A stretch of 64,000 nucleotides of DNA from Siphonodentalium dalli (lineage: Eukaryota; Mollusca; Scaphopoda; Gadilida; Siphonodentaliidae). Under the pieces are notes generated by a model. That model saw nothing but the letters and a program-made list of their open reading frames with translations, was not told the DNA's origin and did not search any database. The position numbers were made by a program, and so were the translations under genes. Position 1 is the first letter of the stretch; each line of letters starts with the position of its first letter. Shown piece by piece: positions 47,512-57,876 of this stretch. The stretch is taken from assembly GCA_032622095.1 (NCBI GenBank), contig CP136065.1, positions 155,439,577 through 155,503,576 of the forward strand, given 5' to 3'.

Positions 47512-48482
47512 CAGTGTTCGTGCTGGACCGAAATTTTTTTTAGCCAAAAGTTTAGCCAAATGAAAATTTTATTAGCCAAATGAAAAAAACTATAGCCAAA
47601 TTTTTTTTGGCCAAATTAAACAAAATATGGCCAAATTAAATCATCGTTTTATGGTCGGTTCACAATTAATGACTAAAACGTCAAATCTAACAGGCACAGG
47701 TAAAATACACAATAATTTAACTAATTTTGATGAACTAGAAATATTTTTATATACCGGTATGTCATTTATTAAAAAATTATTAATCTTTATGTGAAAGAGT
47801 GATTTGGGGGGGGGGGGGGGGGGGGGGGGGGGGTAACCCGGGATTGGGTATACGGACATTTCCCAACCGGACATTTCCCCACTTTCTTCTTTTAAATCAT
47901 TAAATATTAATTGTCCTTGCGGAAATATCTAAGTGACATCTCTGGAAACTAATAACTTAATATTGTTACGCCATTATCAAATTACGCATGGATATTATTT
48001 TGAATGTATCGGTATTGACGAAAAATAGCGACAAAATATCTGTCGTGATTCACATTTGGCTGATTAAGCTATTGTCTTACACTTGGTGCTCATAAACCTT
48101 GGCCGTCATAAATACAATGTCATCATAAACATGCATTGTGCAGGAGCCCCGTGAGTGACCATACAGACAATGGGGGATTAGCGGATTAAATGTAAAATAA
48201 TGATATGACCTTTTGCTGTTTCGTGCAGAGTGACGGGTTTCCCTTTGTACTGTCCGCGATCGGGTTTCGGGTTTCCACGTACGTATACGATGTTTTCGGA
48301 CAAGATCGTTCACATCACAGAATTAAAAACCCACTTGCCAAAAATTCATGCTTCCAGTCTCTATTTGGGGTCAAAAAAAGTTTAGCCAAAAGTTTAGCCA
48401 AATGAAATTTTTATTAGCCAAATTCGAAAAAGATTAGCCATTGGCTAATTTGGCTACCGACAGCGCGAACACTGGGGATGAC
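47504..48482. mobile_element. hAT-like non-autonomous element with 8-bp duplication
   Basis: The element is 47512-48474 (963 bp). Ends: CAGTGTTCGTGCTG on the left, complement of CAGTGTTCGCGCTG on the right. The flanking 8-bp duplication GGGATGAC is exact (47504-47511, 48475-48482). Subterminal TTTAGCCAAA/ATTAGCCAAAT repeats occur near both ends (about 47550-47640 and 48380-48440), typical of hAT transposase binding regions. A 28-base poly-G run is at 47806-47833. No transposase frame. It sits inside the R3 array. Confidence 0.85.
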
Positions 48483-48655
48483 TCCACCAAAAAAGGTCCG
48501 ACAGACGTCATAATCGCAGGTGCACATGTTCCCATGGTGGTTGATGAAAAAACGACCGAGAAAAACTCCGGACAAATTTGTGTCGACGGACGGACGACGG
48601 ACGGACGGACAAGCTGACTCCAGTATACCCCCCCTAACTTCGTTGCGGGGGGTAT
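48483..48655. repeat. R3 repeat, right of the hAT insertion
   Basis: Continues the interrupted unit (TCCACCAAAAAAGGTCCGAC) and ends in GGACGGACGGAC-type repeats and CCAGTATACCCCCCC. Confidence 0.7.
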
Positions 48656-48900
48656 AACCATTATAACTAAAGCGGGGTGGGGGAGGGGTAGAGTCAATTC
48701 ACAACTGAATTTGAGAATCCATTGGAGAATCACTGGGTTAATCTTTTCTTTACTGAATGGATTATCCCTCCCAGTTATAAAAGTATACATTAGAATGGAC
48801 TATTCTTCATCTGGAAGGATATTCAGGAAATGTAAACAGACGAGAGCCAGAGAAATCGATTATACAAGTGCAGAAGGATTTATATTAATTGGTGAGAAAC

Positions 48901-48959
48901 GTTCAGATAATAAGTTCAACAAACAACCTATGTTCGTTTGTTGAAATTATTATCTGAAC
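48901..48959. repeat. 24-bp stem hairpin
   Basis: Arms 48901-48924 and 48936-48959 pair with one mismatch; the loop is 11 bases. Confidence 0.8.
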
Positions 48960-48999
48960 ATTTCCTAAGGAAACTGTTCGCAAATGAGTATTTAGAATG

Positions 49000-49800
49000 G
49001 AAAGGGTTAAACCAATATTTATCAATGCTGAAATCTAACAATAATCAAAAGAGATGTAAAATAGGTGTACAACATTAGAAGATGTGTATTTCCCTGTGAC
49101 AGCGACCAGTCTAGAGGTTTAAATTGGGAGAAGTTTGGATATTATGGAGACATGGACTGTTATCAGGGAGAAGTAACAATTACTGAAGTTCAATTTACAC
49201 CCCAACATCACCCTTCTATAATTCAATAAGTATTGTACGACACAAGAGCCCATTTATAAAACCATGATAGTGAGTGAGAACACCATCATAATCAGTAAAT
49301 ATACTTTAACTATTCTGTTGGGACATATGCCTACTGGTATACCCTGTATGAGAGACATATCACTTCTCCCTGTGACGTAAATAGGGAGGAGTGGCACATT
49401 TTAGGGAGAAGATGTCTCCCAAGTTGCCATCTAGACTGGTTTCTGTCCTATGACCTCTTTACAAGAGATCAGAGACCAGGCTCTTCAATCACTGGCTCAG
49501 ATGGTTCATGAATATCATTTCAAATTATATTTTCTCACATTTTATTCACTATACACACAACAAAGACATCATAATAATCTACATATCGTGAAGTGATGTC
49601 ATAAAACATGTCCAATCATAACTAAACTTCAGGTGTCAACAATAGATTTCCTAGTGTATCTGAGAACAGCCATTATCACTCTGCAGCAGCAAGCTTTTGC
49701 ACTGCGTCTAACACTTGATCACTTTTCAAATCTGAGAGAGGGAGACTTGATTCTTTGCCATATACTGGAAGAAAAAATTTACCAGTTACAATTTACTACT
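49000..49800. other. Spacer without supported gene
   Basis: The open frame 49633-49929 runs into the large hairpin and has no recognisable domain. Nothing else seen. Confidence 0.4.
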
Positions 49801-49810
49801 AGAATAATGT

Positions 49811-49983
49811 CCTACATAATCGACTCCTTAACCACAGTAGAGTTATGGGTAACTTTTCAGGATTTAATCGGAAATATGGCTTGTAGCCATTCTTCGGAAA
49901 GCTCGACAGCAAGCCATATTTCCGAATAAATCCTGAAAAGTTACCCATAATTATGCTGTGGTAAAGGAGTCGATTATTTAGGG
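49811..49983. repeat. Large hairpin, ~73-bp arms
   Basis: Arms 49811-49883 and 49910-49983 are complementary with about six mismatches or small gaps; the loop is 26 bases. Could be a foldback transposon remnant or a source of hairpin small RNA. No flanking duplication found. Confidence 0.8.
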
Positions 49984-50059
49984 CATTACTGCACATGTAA
50001 ATGAAAATATTGTTAAAGCCAGAAGATCCATCTTTTGTATATAATTTCCATTTCTCGAT

Positions 50060-50333
50060 ATCATTTCATGCTATTTTGATCTTTATTGCGCATTTGTAGA
50101 CTTTGAAAAAAAAACTCATGGCAAACAATATTACTGGAAAAATTTTCAAGGTCATACGCAACATGTATTCTAATATAAAGTCATCTGTGAAATTGGGTAA
50201 CAATAAGTCTGGTTATTTTCCCGGTCTGTCTGGAGTCAAACAAGGCGAGAACTTATCGCCCCTGTTGTTCTGTATCTACTTAAATGACCTCCAAAGCTTC
50301 ATGACTAACAATACAATACAATACAATAATTAA
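50060..50333 (+). pseudogene. Non-LTR reverse transcriptase fragment, 5' part (plus strand)
   Basis: Reading frame with LYCAFVDFEKK, ANNITGKIFKVIRNMY and GVKQGENLSPLLFCIYLNDL, the palm region before the YADD motif. About a dozen residues containing the first catalytic Asp (AFD) seem deleted with a frame change near 50110. The frame continues after a 2.5-kb insertion at 52890. Confidence 0.8.
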
Positions 50334-52860
50334 TTTGTATAGCGCTCAATATTATGAGTACATATTCAACGGCGCTTTACATTACATCGAGAATAAGAAC
50401 AGCACGGGTCCAAGACAACTTCCTTGTGGAACTCCGCACTCGATGGGGAAATTTGTAGACTTTGAGCCATTAATGGATATTTGCTGTGATCGGTTCGTGA
50501 GGTAAGATTTCAACCAGATAGCTGCAGTGCCGCGAACACCAAAGTCAGATTGTAGAGTATCTAGAAGAATATCATGGCAGACGGTGTCGAAAGCAGCACT
50601 CAAATCTAGTAGCACAAGCAGAGTGACCTTTCTTGTTTCCATGCTGCAGAGAATATCATTTTGGACTTTAAGCAGCGCGGTTTCAGTTGAATGGTGTTGA
50701 CGGAAAGCAGAAGTGTTTATTGGAAGAGGTGCATGTTGTTCGCTGTGCCGAATGAGTTGGTCTATTACTGCCTTTTCACACAATTTAGAAATGAAGGATA
50801 GGTTGCTGACGGGTCGGAAGTTCTTGAAAACAAGGTCAGCACCGGATTTCTTGAGAAGAGGGTGAACTATGGCTGTTTTCCAGCTACTGGGAACATGTCC
50901 TTGGCTTAATGATAGGTTTATCAACTGGGTGATGATAGGTATCAGGGAGTCACATTTCTTGAGTAGCGTTGTTGGTATAGGATCGAGTTCACAAGATGCA
51001 TTTGAAGAGCGTTTGATGATTTTAACGACATCGTCAAGGTCGAGATCGTCGAATGTTGTGAACGTTTCCGTGGCTTCCTCTTTGTCGACACAAGGCGCTT
51101 TCACGGTGATGTTGTCAATCTTCTTTTGGATAAGTTCTATCTTTTCAGAAAAGAATTCACCAAACTGCTCCGCCAATTTTCCTGCATCATCATGCGGTGG
51201 TAGTGTCTCATTCGGTTTCTCCTCACACATTTTTTTCACAACTTTGAAAAGTTGCCTGGTGTCACCTTCGCACTTGTTGATCGAGTCGGTGTAGTGTGAC
51301 TTCCGGGCTTCCTTTAGTTGATTGGAGAACTTGTTTCGGGCATCACAGTACGATCTTTCATGTTCTGCAGACGTGCCTCGGGTCCTCTCCTTTTTTCTCC
51401 GGTCGGCTTTGAGTTCTTTCAGGTTGTCGTTGAACCAGGGTAGCGTTGGACGCACGACTATTGTTTTGGTCTTAGTTGGTGCATGTTGGTCTAGCAGCTG
51501 GGATAACGTGTTGTTGTAACAAGACACAAGTCCATTTAAATCAGTCCATTGTTGTTTATGCAGATCTGATTCTTTGATGTCACTGTCAAATTTCTCAATA
51601 TTGATGTTGTTTATTTTGCGGAAAGTCACAGTTTTCTTTGTCAACTTCGGTCTGAGGGTGCTGATTGTGCAGTCCACAAAGGAATGATCTGAGAGTTTAG
51701 TTGTCACGGTTGGTGGGGTTATGGAAAAGTCGTCTGAACATCTTGTGATGATGAGGTCTAGAATATGTCCAGATTCATGTGTAGTAGTTTTGACGTGTTG
51801 TGTAAGTCCATACGAATCTAGGAGTTTGTCAAAGTTTCGAGCAGTAGCGTCGTTAACATCATCGACATGAATGTTGAAGTCACCGCAGATGATGAGTTTT
51901 TCTGGACACACAACCAACGATTCAAGATATTCTTTGAATTCCTTTAAGAAGGTGCAGGTTGTGACTGGATGGTTGTCAGAAAACGGAGGACGATATAGGC
52001 AAACGGCACGCAGAACATCGTTGTGTAGTTTAAGTTTCCACTCGAGGAATTCAAACGAGGATTTTTCCCCGCTGGTTGATGACATCAGTTTTATGTTTTC
52101 TCTACACAGCAAAGCAACACCACCGCCAGTTCTGTCGGATGGTCTTGGAGCGCTTTTGAAAATATATCCATCACAGCAAAGAGACGAGATTGTCACGGTA
52201 TCATTATCGTTTAGCCAGGTCTCTGTAACCATGCAAATGTCTATGCTGTTGTTGACCACATGCTCTAGAAAGTAAGGCACTTTTTTCCTCAGAGATCTTG
52301 AATTTACAGTTGAGAAGTTGATATTTTGGGAAACCACATGTAGCTGATCATGTGAAAGTTGGTCATCATCGGTAGTAGATAGTGGATAAGTCAAGTCTTT
52401 GTTGAGGTTTCTCAGGTTGTTAATATTTACACCTCTGTAGCTGTTGTAGTTGTGGGTGTATTGTCTGCATTGGGGTGCAACCGTCTTGATATGGTACACC
52501 ATATCACACTTTTTAGTGTGAATACATAGATCAGGTTTCAACAACCTTTCCTTCATCAGTGCCTTGATAACACATGCTCTAGGCTGATGGTATGTGTGGT
52601 CCATTGTTTGGTTGAAGGCGTGAAGTTCGAAAGAACTGTAGCTGATCATGTTGGCAGTTAACAGGTATAAGTCTGATGAAGGTGTGAATACATTTGCGAA
52701 GGTGGGAATCGGATTAGCAGAGTGATTAGCCCTTGGCAGGACTAAACAAAAGGTTACACAAGTTGTAACATTATCTGCAACTGAGCATAGCCACGAAATT
52801 AGGAAAATCACTAACATTTCCAGAGTTTATTGGGCTCAAAAATTATTGAGCTTTATTGGG
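50310..52860 (-). mobile_element. CR1/L2-like LINE nested in another LINE
   Basis: A minus-strand LINE. Its 3' end is to the left: AGCGCC...GAGCGCT hairpin-forming 3' sequence, then ACAAATTAATTATTG and an (ATTGT)n tail near 50310-50330. Its right edge carries a direct repeat of TTTATTGGGCTCAAAAA (about 52829 and 52851). It splits the plus-strand LINE between LNDL (50290) and LYADD (52930). Confidence 0.8.
50382..52817 (-). CDS. LINE ORF2: endonuclease and truncated reverse transcriptase, 811 aa
   Basis: Uninterrupted frame, so the insertion is young. Residues about 160-390 form an APE-type endonuclease: NSRSL (172-176), VTETW (197-201), GDFNIH (312-317), LDLIIT (353-358), SDHS (376-379). Residues about 580-807 form the start of reverse transcriptase: WKTAIVHPLLKK, FRPVSNL, LLDLSAAFDTV (first catalytic Asp), GVPQGSCLGPVLF. 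The frame then stops four residues later and joins the 3' tail, so the YADD catalytic block, thumb and C-terminus are deleted. The enzyme cannot be complete. The first 150 residues (hydrophobic start, many Cys) are unrecognised. CR1/L2 placement is by motif style. Confidence 0.85.
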   Translation of the reverse strand: MLVIFLISWLCSVADNVTTCVTFCLVLPRANHSANPIPTFANVFTPSSDLYLLTANMISYSSFELHAFNQTMDHTYHQPRACVIKALMKERLLKPDLCIHTKKCDMVYHIKTVAPQCRQYTHNYNSYRGVNINNLRNLNKDLTYPLSTTDDDQLSHDQLHVVSQNINFSTVNSRSLRKKVPYFLEHVVNNSIDICMVTETWLNDNDTVTISSLCCDGYIFKSAPRPSDRTGGGVALLCRENIKLMSSTSGEKSSFEFLEWKLKLHNDVLRAVCLYRPPFSDNHPVTTCTFLKEFKEYLESLVVCPEKLIICGDFNIHVDDVNDATARNFDKLLDSYGLTQHVKTTTHESGHILDLIITRCSDDFSITPPTVTTKLSDHSFVDCTISTLRPKLTKKTVTFRKINNINIEKFDSDIKESDLHKQQWTDLNGLVSCYNNTLSQLLDQHAPTKTKTIVVRPTLPWFNDNLKELKADRRKKERTRGTSAEHERSYCDARNKFSNQLKEARKSHYTDSINKCEGDTRQLFKVVKKMCEEKPNETLPPHDDAGKLAEQFGEFFSEKIELIQKKIDNITVKAPCVDKEEATETFTTFDDLDLDDVVKIIKRSSNASCELDPIPTTLLKKCDSLIPIITQLINLSLSQGHVPSSWKTAIVHPLLKKSGADLVFKNFRPVSNLSFISKLCEKAVIDQLIRHSEQHAPLPINTSAFRQHHSTETALLKVQNDILCSMETRKVTLLVLLDLSAAFDTVCHDILLDTLQSDFGVRGTAAIWLKSYLTNRSQQISINGSKSTNFPIECGVPQGSCLGPVLFLFSM

Positions 52861-52889
52861 CTCAAAAAGATTTCTTTCGAATTGGAAAA

Positions 52890-53085
52890 TAAAATCAATG
52901 TTTTTTTTTAAACTGTTTGTAATCCTTTATGCAGACGACACTGTCTTAATGGCAGAAACTCCTAATAAACTTCAAAATGAGCTAGATATATTCCATAAAT
53001 ACTGCCAAAAATGGAAACTTACTGTAAATGTGGAGAAAACTAAAAAAATTCTAATATCAAAAAGAAGTACAGACGGAACCCATTA
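52890..53085 (+). pseudogene. Non-LTR reverse transcriptase fragment, 3' part (plus strand)
   Basis: KLFVILYADDTVLMAETP carries the catalytic YADD (about 52929-52940) and is followed by a thumb-like HKYCQKWKLTVNVEKTK segment. It continues the element at 50060-50333 and ends where R3 repeats begin. Confidence 0.8.
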
Positions 53086-53094
53086 CTATATCCC

Positions 53095-53440
53095 CCGCAA
53101 ATTTTTAATTTGGCGTGGGATAAAAAAAATTGACCTAAAAATGTAGGAATAAAAGCTCGGACAAATTTTGCATGTTGCAAACAAAATTCTAAGTAAAAAA
53201 AAGGGGCATAACTCCACCAAAAAATGTCGGACAGACGTCATAATCACAGGTGCACAGGTTCCCATGGTACTAAATATCTGTGCCAAGTTTAAAAAAAATT
53301 GACCTATAAATGTAGGAATAAAAGCTCGGACAAAATTATACATGTTGCGAAAAATTTCTAAGTAAAAAAAGGGCGACAGACGTCATAATCGCAGGTGCAC
53401 AGGTTCCCATGGTACTAAATATCTGTGCCAACAAACATGA
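53095..53440. repeat. R3 tandem repeat, second array
   Basis: Two units; GTAGGAATAAAAGC at 53142 and 53312 (170 bases). Confidence 0.75.
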
Positions 53441-53908
53441 ATCCCCATCTATGAGATCTATTCATCTAGTAATTTTAAACAGTCGCTTTTATGAGTTGAA
53501 GTTAATTAATTTTCCAAAAAATTACCCCATTGGAACAGATCTGAACATGCCCAAGGACCCTGCATACCAAATATAAGCTAAATAGACTTGATGGTTCTTG
53601 AGAAGTAATAGTTGTTAGAATTACTATGGAGGGAGAAAGTTATGGCCCTGGTATCCCTCCTATTTGACCCGATGAACTTATTTGAACAGATCTGAATGTG
53701 AGTCGCCTACAGGTAGGGATTTCATATGGATCTGGAGAAGAAAACAATTGTTGATGGATGGATGGACAGACCAATGGATGGAAGGACACTCTGGTAGACC
53801 AACAGTTTCAATCCAACAACAGCAATATACATCCATTGTTTGTCCATAATCAGGTATAATGAGTTCACATAGATAAGTGGTTGTTAAGAAAATAATATTG
53901 GAACAGCC

Positions 53909-54320
53909 AAGCCTGAATTTAGTGTGTCTGAGGTCCCCAAAGGGTGAAAGTAGTGATGATATTCTGTAAGGTGGGATAGCATCACAAAATTCACAATCTG
54001 GGAACCTAATTTTACTTAATCCTCAATTGCTATGGGAGACCTAGGGACAGATAGAAACTCTCCAGCTGAAGTTGGTGACGTATGCGCACCCATTGGGCAC
54101 CTCAATTATGCATTTTATCTTCTGCAAATTAGGGGATATAGAATCTCAACAGAAGGAAAAAAAGCAGCTAAAAATGTCAATTTGAGACTCTAGATACTAA
54201 GCAGAATGAGGTCCTCAGAGGGTGTAATTGGTGATGCTAGCCTGCCGTGTGGGGTAGCATAATTAAATTCACCCTCTGGGAACCTCATTCTACAAATGCC
54301 AGACACACTTAATTCAAGCT
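53909..54320. mobile_element. Composite foldback element, copy 1
   Basis: Outer inverted arms: AAGCCTGAATTTAGTGTGTCTG (53909-53930) and its partner 54299-54320, two mismatches. Inside are two hairpins whose arms carry GAGGTCC...GGGTGAA and TTCACCCTCTGGGAACCTCATT; the second is 54201-54292. Non-coding; homologous to 56253-56709. Confidence 0.7.
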
Positions 54321-54329
54321 TGGAGAAAA

Positions 54330-55030
54330 TGAATTTAATCTGATTTTAATGACCACTGAGTGTTAATGTAAACAATGAGGGTGCTTCATTGACAACACTA
54401 TTAATCTCATTTAAATTATGAATGACATGAATATACACTCTCTGTGGATGGAGAGTACTATGGCCATAGCAGTTGTTATCTATCCATCTGGCACTGTTTT
54501 ATAAACATGTGTCCTTCAGAGTACATGGATGGCTTGCTGTAGTGGGAATACAAGGATATTAAAGTAACTTACTGAATATTTCTGTACATCTGTCTGTTCG
54601 TGCTTTCTCCCAAACCCCTGATTTCAACCAAATTTAGTGGAGTGTCTAGAGCTACATCCCCTCCCCCTCCCGAAGATGTAATGTCATAAGTTCTTCAAAA
54701 TTTAATGATTTTTTTTTATTTTATTTAATTAAAAAAAAATATTTCTTAAAAAAAAAATAGAGTTAATTTTTTTTGTTGGTTAAATTGAGCAATAAGTCAA
54801 ATATGAACCCATTCGGCCCGACGACTTCAGAGAAGATATCGTTTTAAGAATTACCATGGAAGGATTGAGTTATGACCCTAATATTGAAACTGTTTGACCT
54901 GGTGACCTCTTTTGAACAAATCTGATTGTGGGTCACCTAGGGAACATTCACACCAAATATGAACCCGATCGGTCTCATGGTTCGGGAGGAGAAGATGTTT
55001 TTAAAATTGTTGACGGACGGACGAGGAGTT
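54330..55030. other. Spacer with repeat fragments
   Basis: A/T homopolymers near 54710-54775 and degenerate phrases of the kind GACCTGGTGACCTCTTTTGAAC. No gene. Confidence 0.4.
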
Positions 55031-55034
55031 ATGA

Positions 55035-55220
55035 CTATGACCAAAAAAAGTCCGACAGACGTCATAATCGCAGGTGCACAGGTTCCCATGGTGGTTGATG
55101 TCTGTGCCAAGTTTCATAGAAAATGATCATAAAACGACTGAGAAAAACTCTGGACAAATTTGTGTCCACGGACGGACAACGGACGAGCTGATTCCAGTAT
55201 ACCCCCCCCCCCCCCACAAT
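55035..55220. repeat. R3 repeat, third site
   Basis: AAAAGTCCGACAGACGTCAT to ATTCCAGTATACCCCCCC, matching 48490-48640. Confidence 0.7.
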
Positions 55221-55689
55221 GAATATATAGTTGAATTTGACCACATAAACTGATTGCCCAGAATGTAAAGTCATTAGACAATCTGTGTAAGGATTCTCAA
55301 ATGTTTTCCTGAGTATTCTCTCTGTTCGGCCGAAAAAATAATGCTGACAGTTTTAGATTTTAGATTTTGAATACTTTGTAAACTCATGGTAAAGGAAATG
55401 CTATAATCTACGTGTCCATGTATGGACATGGTTAGTTAAAAATGGCTAAACGGGACTCAAAGCATTCGAAGTGAGTTCATGCGAAATGAAGACACAACAT
55501 AACTATCATCAACTGTGCAAGTACATGTACATGACAAAATAGATTGAATTCGTTCTTATTTTCATTATTAATATCTCTCCAATAACGAGATTTTGCATGT
55601 CAATATCATTGTTATGTAAACATTACTGTCCAGTGGAATTACCGATAAAAGTCCAATTAGTCTAATAAGATACCAGATTTTAATCAAAA

Positions 55690-56053
55690 CTTGATGGTAA
55701 ACATTGGAAAAGGTCAAAGCATTGAAAAATATTCTGAAAATCATATTCAGCTAAAATAATTGAACTTAAGCGATGTTTGTTGACAAATCACTGTAAACAG
55801 TTTTGTTTACATAATAATGGTTTCAACATCCAAATTTAATGAGAGAATTATCAATACTAAATATAAGAACAAAGGTTACCAATTTCTCCATGTTCTTCTT
55901 AGTGGTGATGTTTTTATAGACATATATACATTTTTTGAACATTTACTCAATGGAGTTTGTTTGGCTTTGCAATCTGCTCGGGCAACCCTTGCCGTGGCCA
56001 AGTTTGCTTCAGCAAATGGCTTCGGCATTGCTGATTGTAGTAGCAAATTATGA
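55690..56053 (+). pseudogene. Degenerate paralogous segment, counterpart of 39095
   Basis: See 39095-39560 for the shared blocks. The open frame 55817-56053 ends inside a ~90-bp repeat (55961-56052) that occurs inverted at 62358-62473 (TTTGCTTCAGCAAATNGCTT, GGCATTGCTGATTG). The frame is thus a mixture of repeats; coding is doubtful. Confidence 0.35.
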
Positions 56054-56252
56054 GGGCTGATTTATGCATAACATGTGTCTGGGACTTAACTCCTGGATTT
56101 GGAGTATAGAACTACAGATGACTTACAATATCTGGCATAAACTTTTGGCTGTACTCCACTGCACTCCCTGATGAGCATCGGGAACTTGGGATTATTCTTC
56201 TTTATATTCACATAATGGGTCTCTATGAAATCTCTGAAAACAAAAGCCAAAC

Positions 56253-56709
56253 AAGTCTGAGTTTAGTGTGCCTGTCATTTGCAGAATGAGGTCCCTAAAG
56301 GGTGAATTTGGTGATGCTATCACACATAGCGGGCTAGCATTACTAAATTCACCCTCTGGGGACCTCATTCTGCTTAGTCCTCATCTTGTCTGGAAAGTTT
56401 CTTTATTGTCAAATTTCTATAGAAACTTCTTCACATAGATTCTCTACTTTTTTAGTTTAGTTTTTCTATATCCCCAAATTGGCAGACGACACATTGCATA
56501 ATCGAGGTTCCCAATGGGTGTACATCACAATATTCACCATTTGGGAACTTCAATCCGATCCTAGATCCCCCATAGCAGATGAGGCCATGCAGAATGAGGT
56601 CCCCAGAGGGCGAATTTGGTGAAGCTAGCCCGCTATGCAGGATAGCGTCACTAAATTCACCCTCTGGAGACCTCATTCTGCAAATGACAGGCACACTAAA
56701 CTCAGACTT
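56253..56709. mobile_element. Composite foldback element, copy 2
   Basis: Outer inverted arms 56253-56295 and 56667-56709. Two inner hairpins with 39-bp arms: 56281-56319/56335-56373 and 56589-56627/56643-56681. A third, smaller hairpin lies at about 56510-56558. Arms carry GCAGAATGAGGTCCC and its complement. The short frames through it are by-products. Confidence 0.8.
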
Positions 56710-56819
56710 GATGCCAAAGGTTAAATTTGTCATCTCTATAGTGGATATAAGACAATGCCACTCCATGACTGTTGATATGCCTACTAGAGCCAATGGGGTC
56801 ATTGTTACAAGGCACTGAT

Positions 56820-57340
56820 CACATTCGTAGATAGCTTTTTCAAAATGATCACAAGTGTAGCCAGCCTTTCACAGGCGATCACATTCATAGCTAGCTTGTC
56901 AAATTCCATCTTTTATGAAGCGATATATGACGTAATCGTGTTCGGGAATAAAATGGTGACGTCATGCTCCAAAACTGTATATAGGAATAGAACAAGCAGT
57001 TTCGTGACATTGATTGAAAACGTTAGGTATATAAATGACAAACTAATATTTAATTTGTTTCTTCCTTTATGCAAGTTGTTTTTCATTCATCAACTCAAAA
57101 ATGTGGGTATTTCAGATAAATGTGTACCAAGTTTCCTGGCATGTTGTCACTTTTTATTGGTTTTGGGATCAATGCGCGTTCCCCTCAATTTAATTAACAT
57201 GCTATATTTAGAGTGAAACTCTTTTTATGGAAGCAAAATTTGGATGGTTGTTGCTCTTGATATTTGGAATTTATTGAGAACGCTGTCAGTAGGTTGCCAT
57301 GGTCGTAGGAGCTTTCAAAAAACATTTATTGATATCCATA
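56820..57340. other. Spacer with an unassigned open frame
   Basis: The frame 56845-57216 (123 codons) has no recognisable motif and no splice context, so it is not called as a gene. Confidence 0.3.
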
Positions 57341-57349
57341 TGCTATACA

Positions 57350-57576
57350 AAGATTAGACGATACCAAGGACTTCCATACGGCTGTGAAGACTCATCTCTT
57401 CAAATTATGTTTTGAGATATATAACTAGCTAGCTGCACATGTATGTGGTGTGGTGACAATCATAGAAATTACTAATTGTATTATATGTTCTGTGGGATTT
57501 TCCTATATTGTACACGTATTGGAACCAATTGATTGTGGAATGCGTTTGAAATGAATTTTATAATAATAATAATGGT
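57350..57576 (+). mobile_element. 3' end relic of a non-LTR retrotransposon
   Basis: The frame 57363-57428 reads TKDFHTAVKTHLFKLCF and then stop, the typical last residues of CR1/Jockey-type ORF2. It is followed by about 130 bases and an (ATA)n tail (57561-57575), a usual LINE 3' terminus. The rest of the element is missing or too decayed to read. Confidence 0.55.
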
Positions 57577-57876
57577 ACCGTAACAAAATCGATGAATGAC
57601 ACCACATCTGTATTTGCTCATTCATGTCCTGATTAAATTGTGTGCTATCATTTGAATGTCAGGTGTTCGATATCAAGGAATAAAATATATCACACCACCG
57701 GTGCATGACTGATGGCATAGGCACCGTCAAAGGAACAATACAATAAGGCTTTAACAAGTTAATATGTGTTAACTGTTACAGTTTATGTGATAATATGGCC
57801 ATGCAATGGCACTGCTGTTGTGATAGCATATGCATGTAGGTAATGTAGGTAGTTCTATCCTTCCGCGATAGCACTC

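Noticed and set aside
50382-52817. 811-codon frame as a host gene
   Set aside because: The endonuclease and reverse-transcriptase motifs and the LINE-type 3' tail show it is a retrotransposon ORF.
56845-57216. 123-codon frame as a gene
   Set aside because: No motif, no splice or promoter context and biased hydrophobic composition; a chance open frame is as likely.
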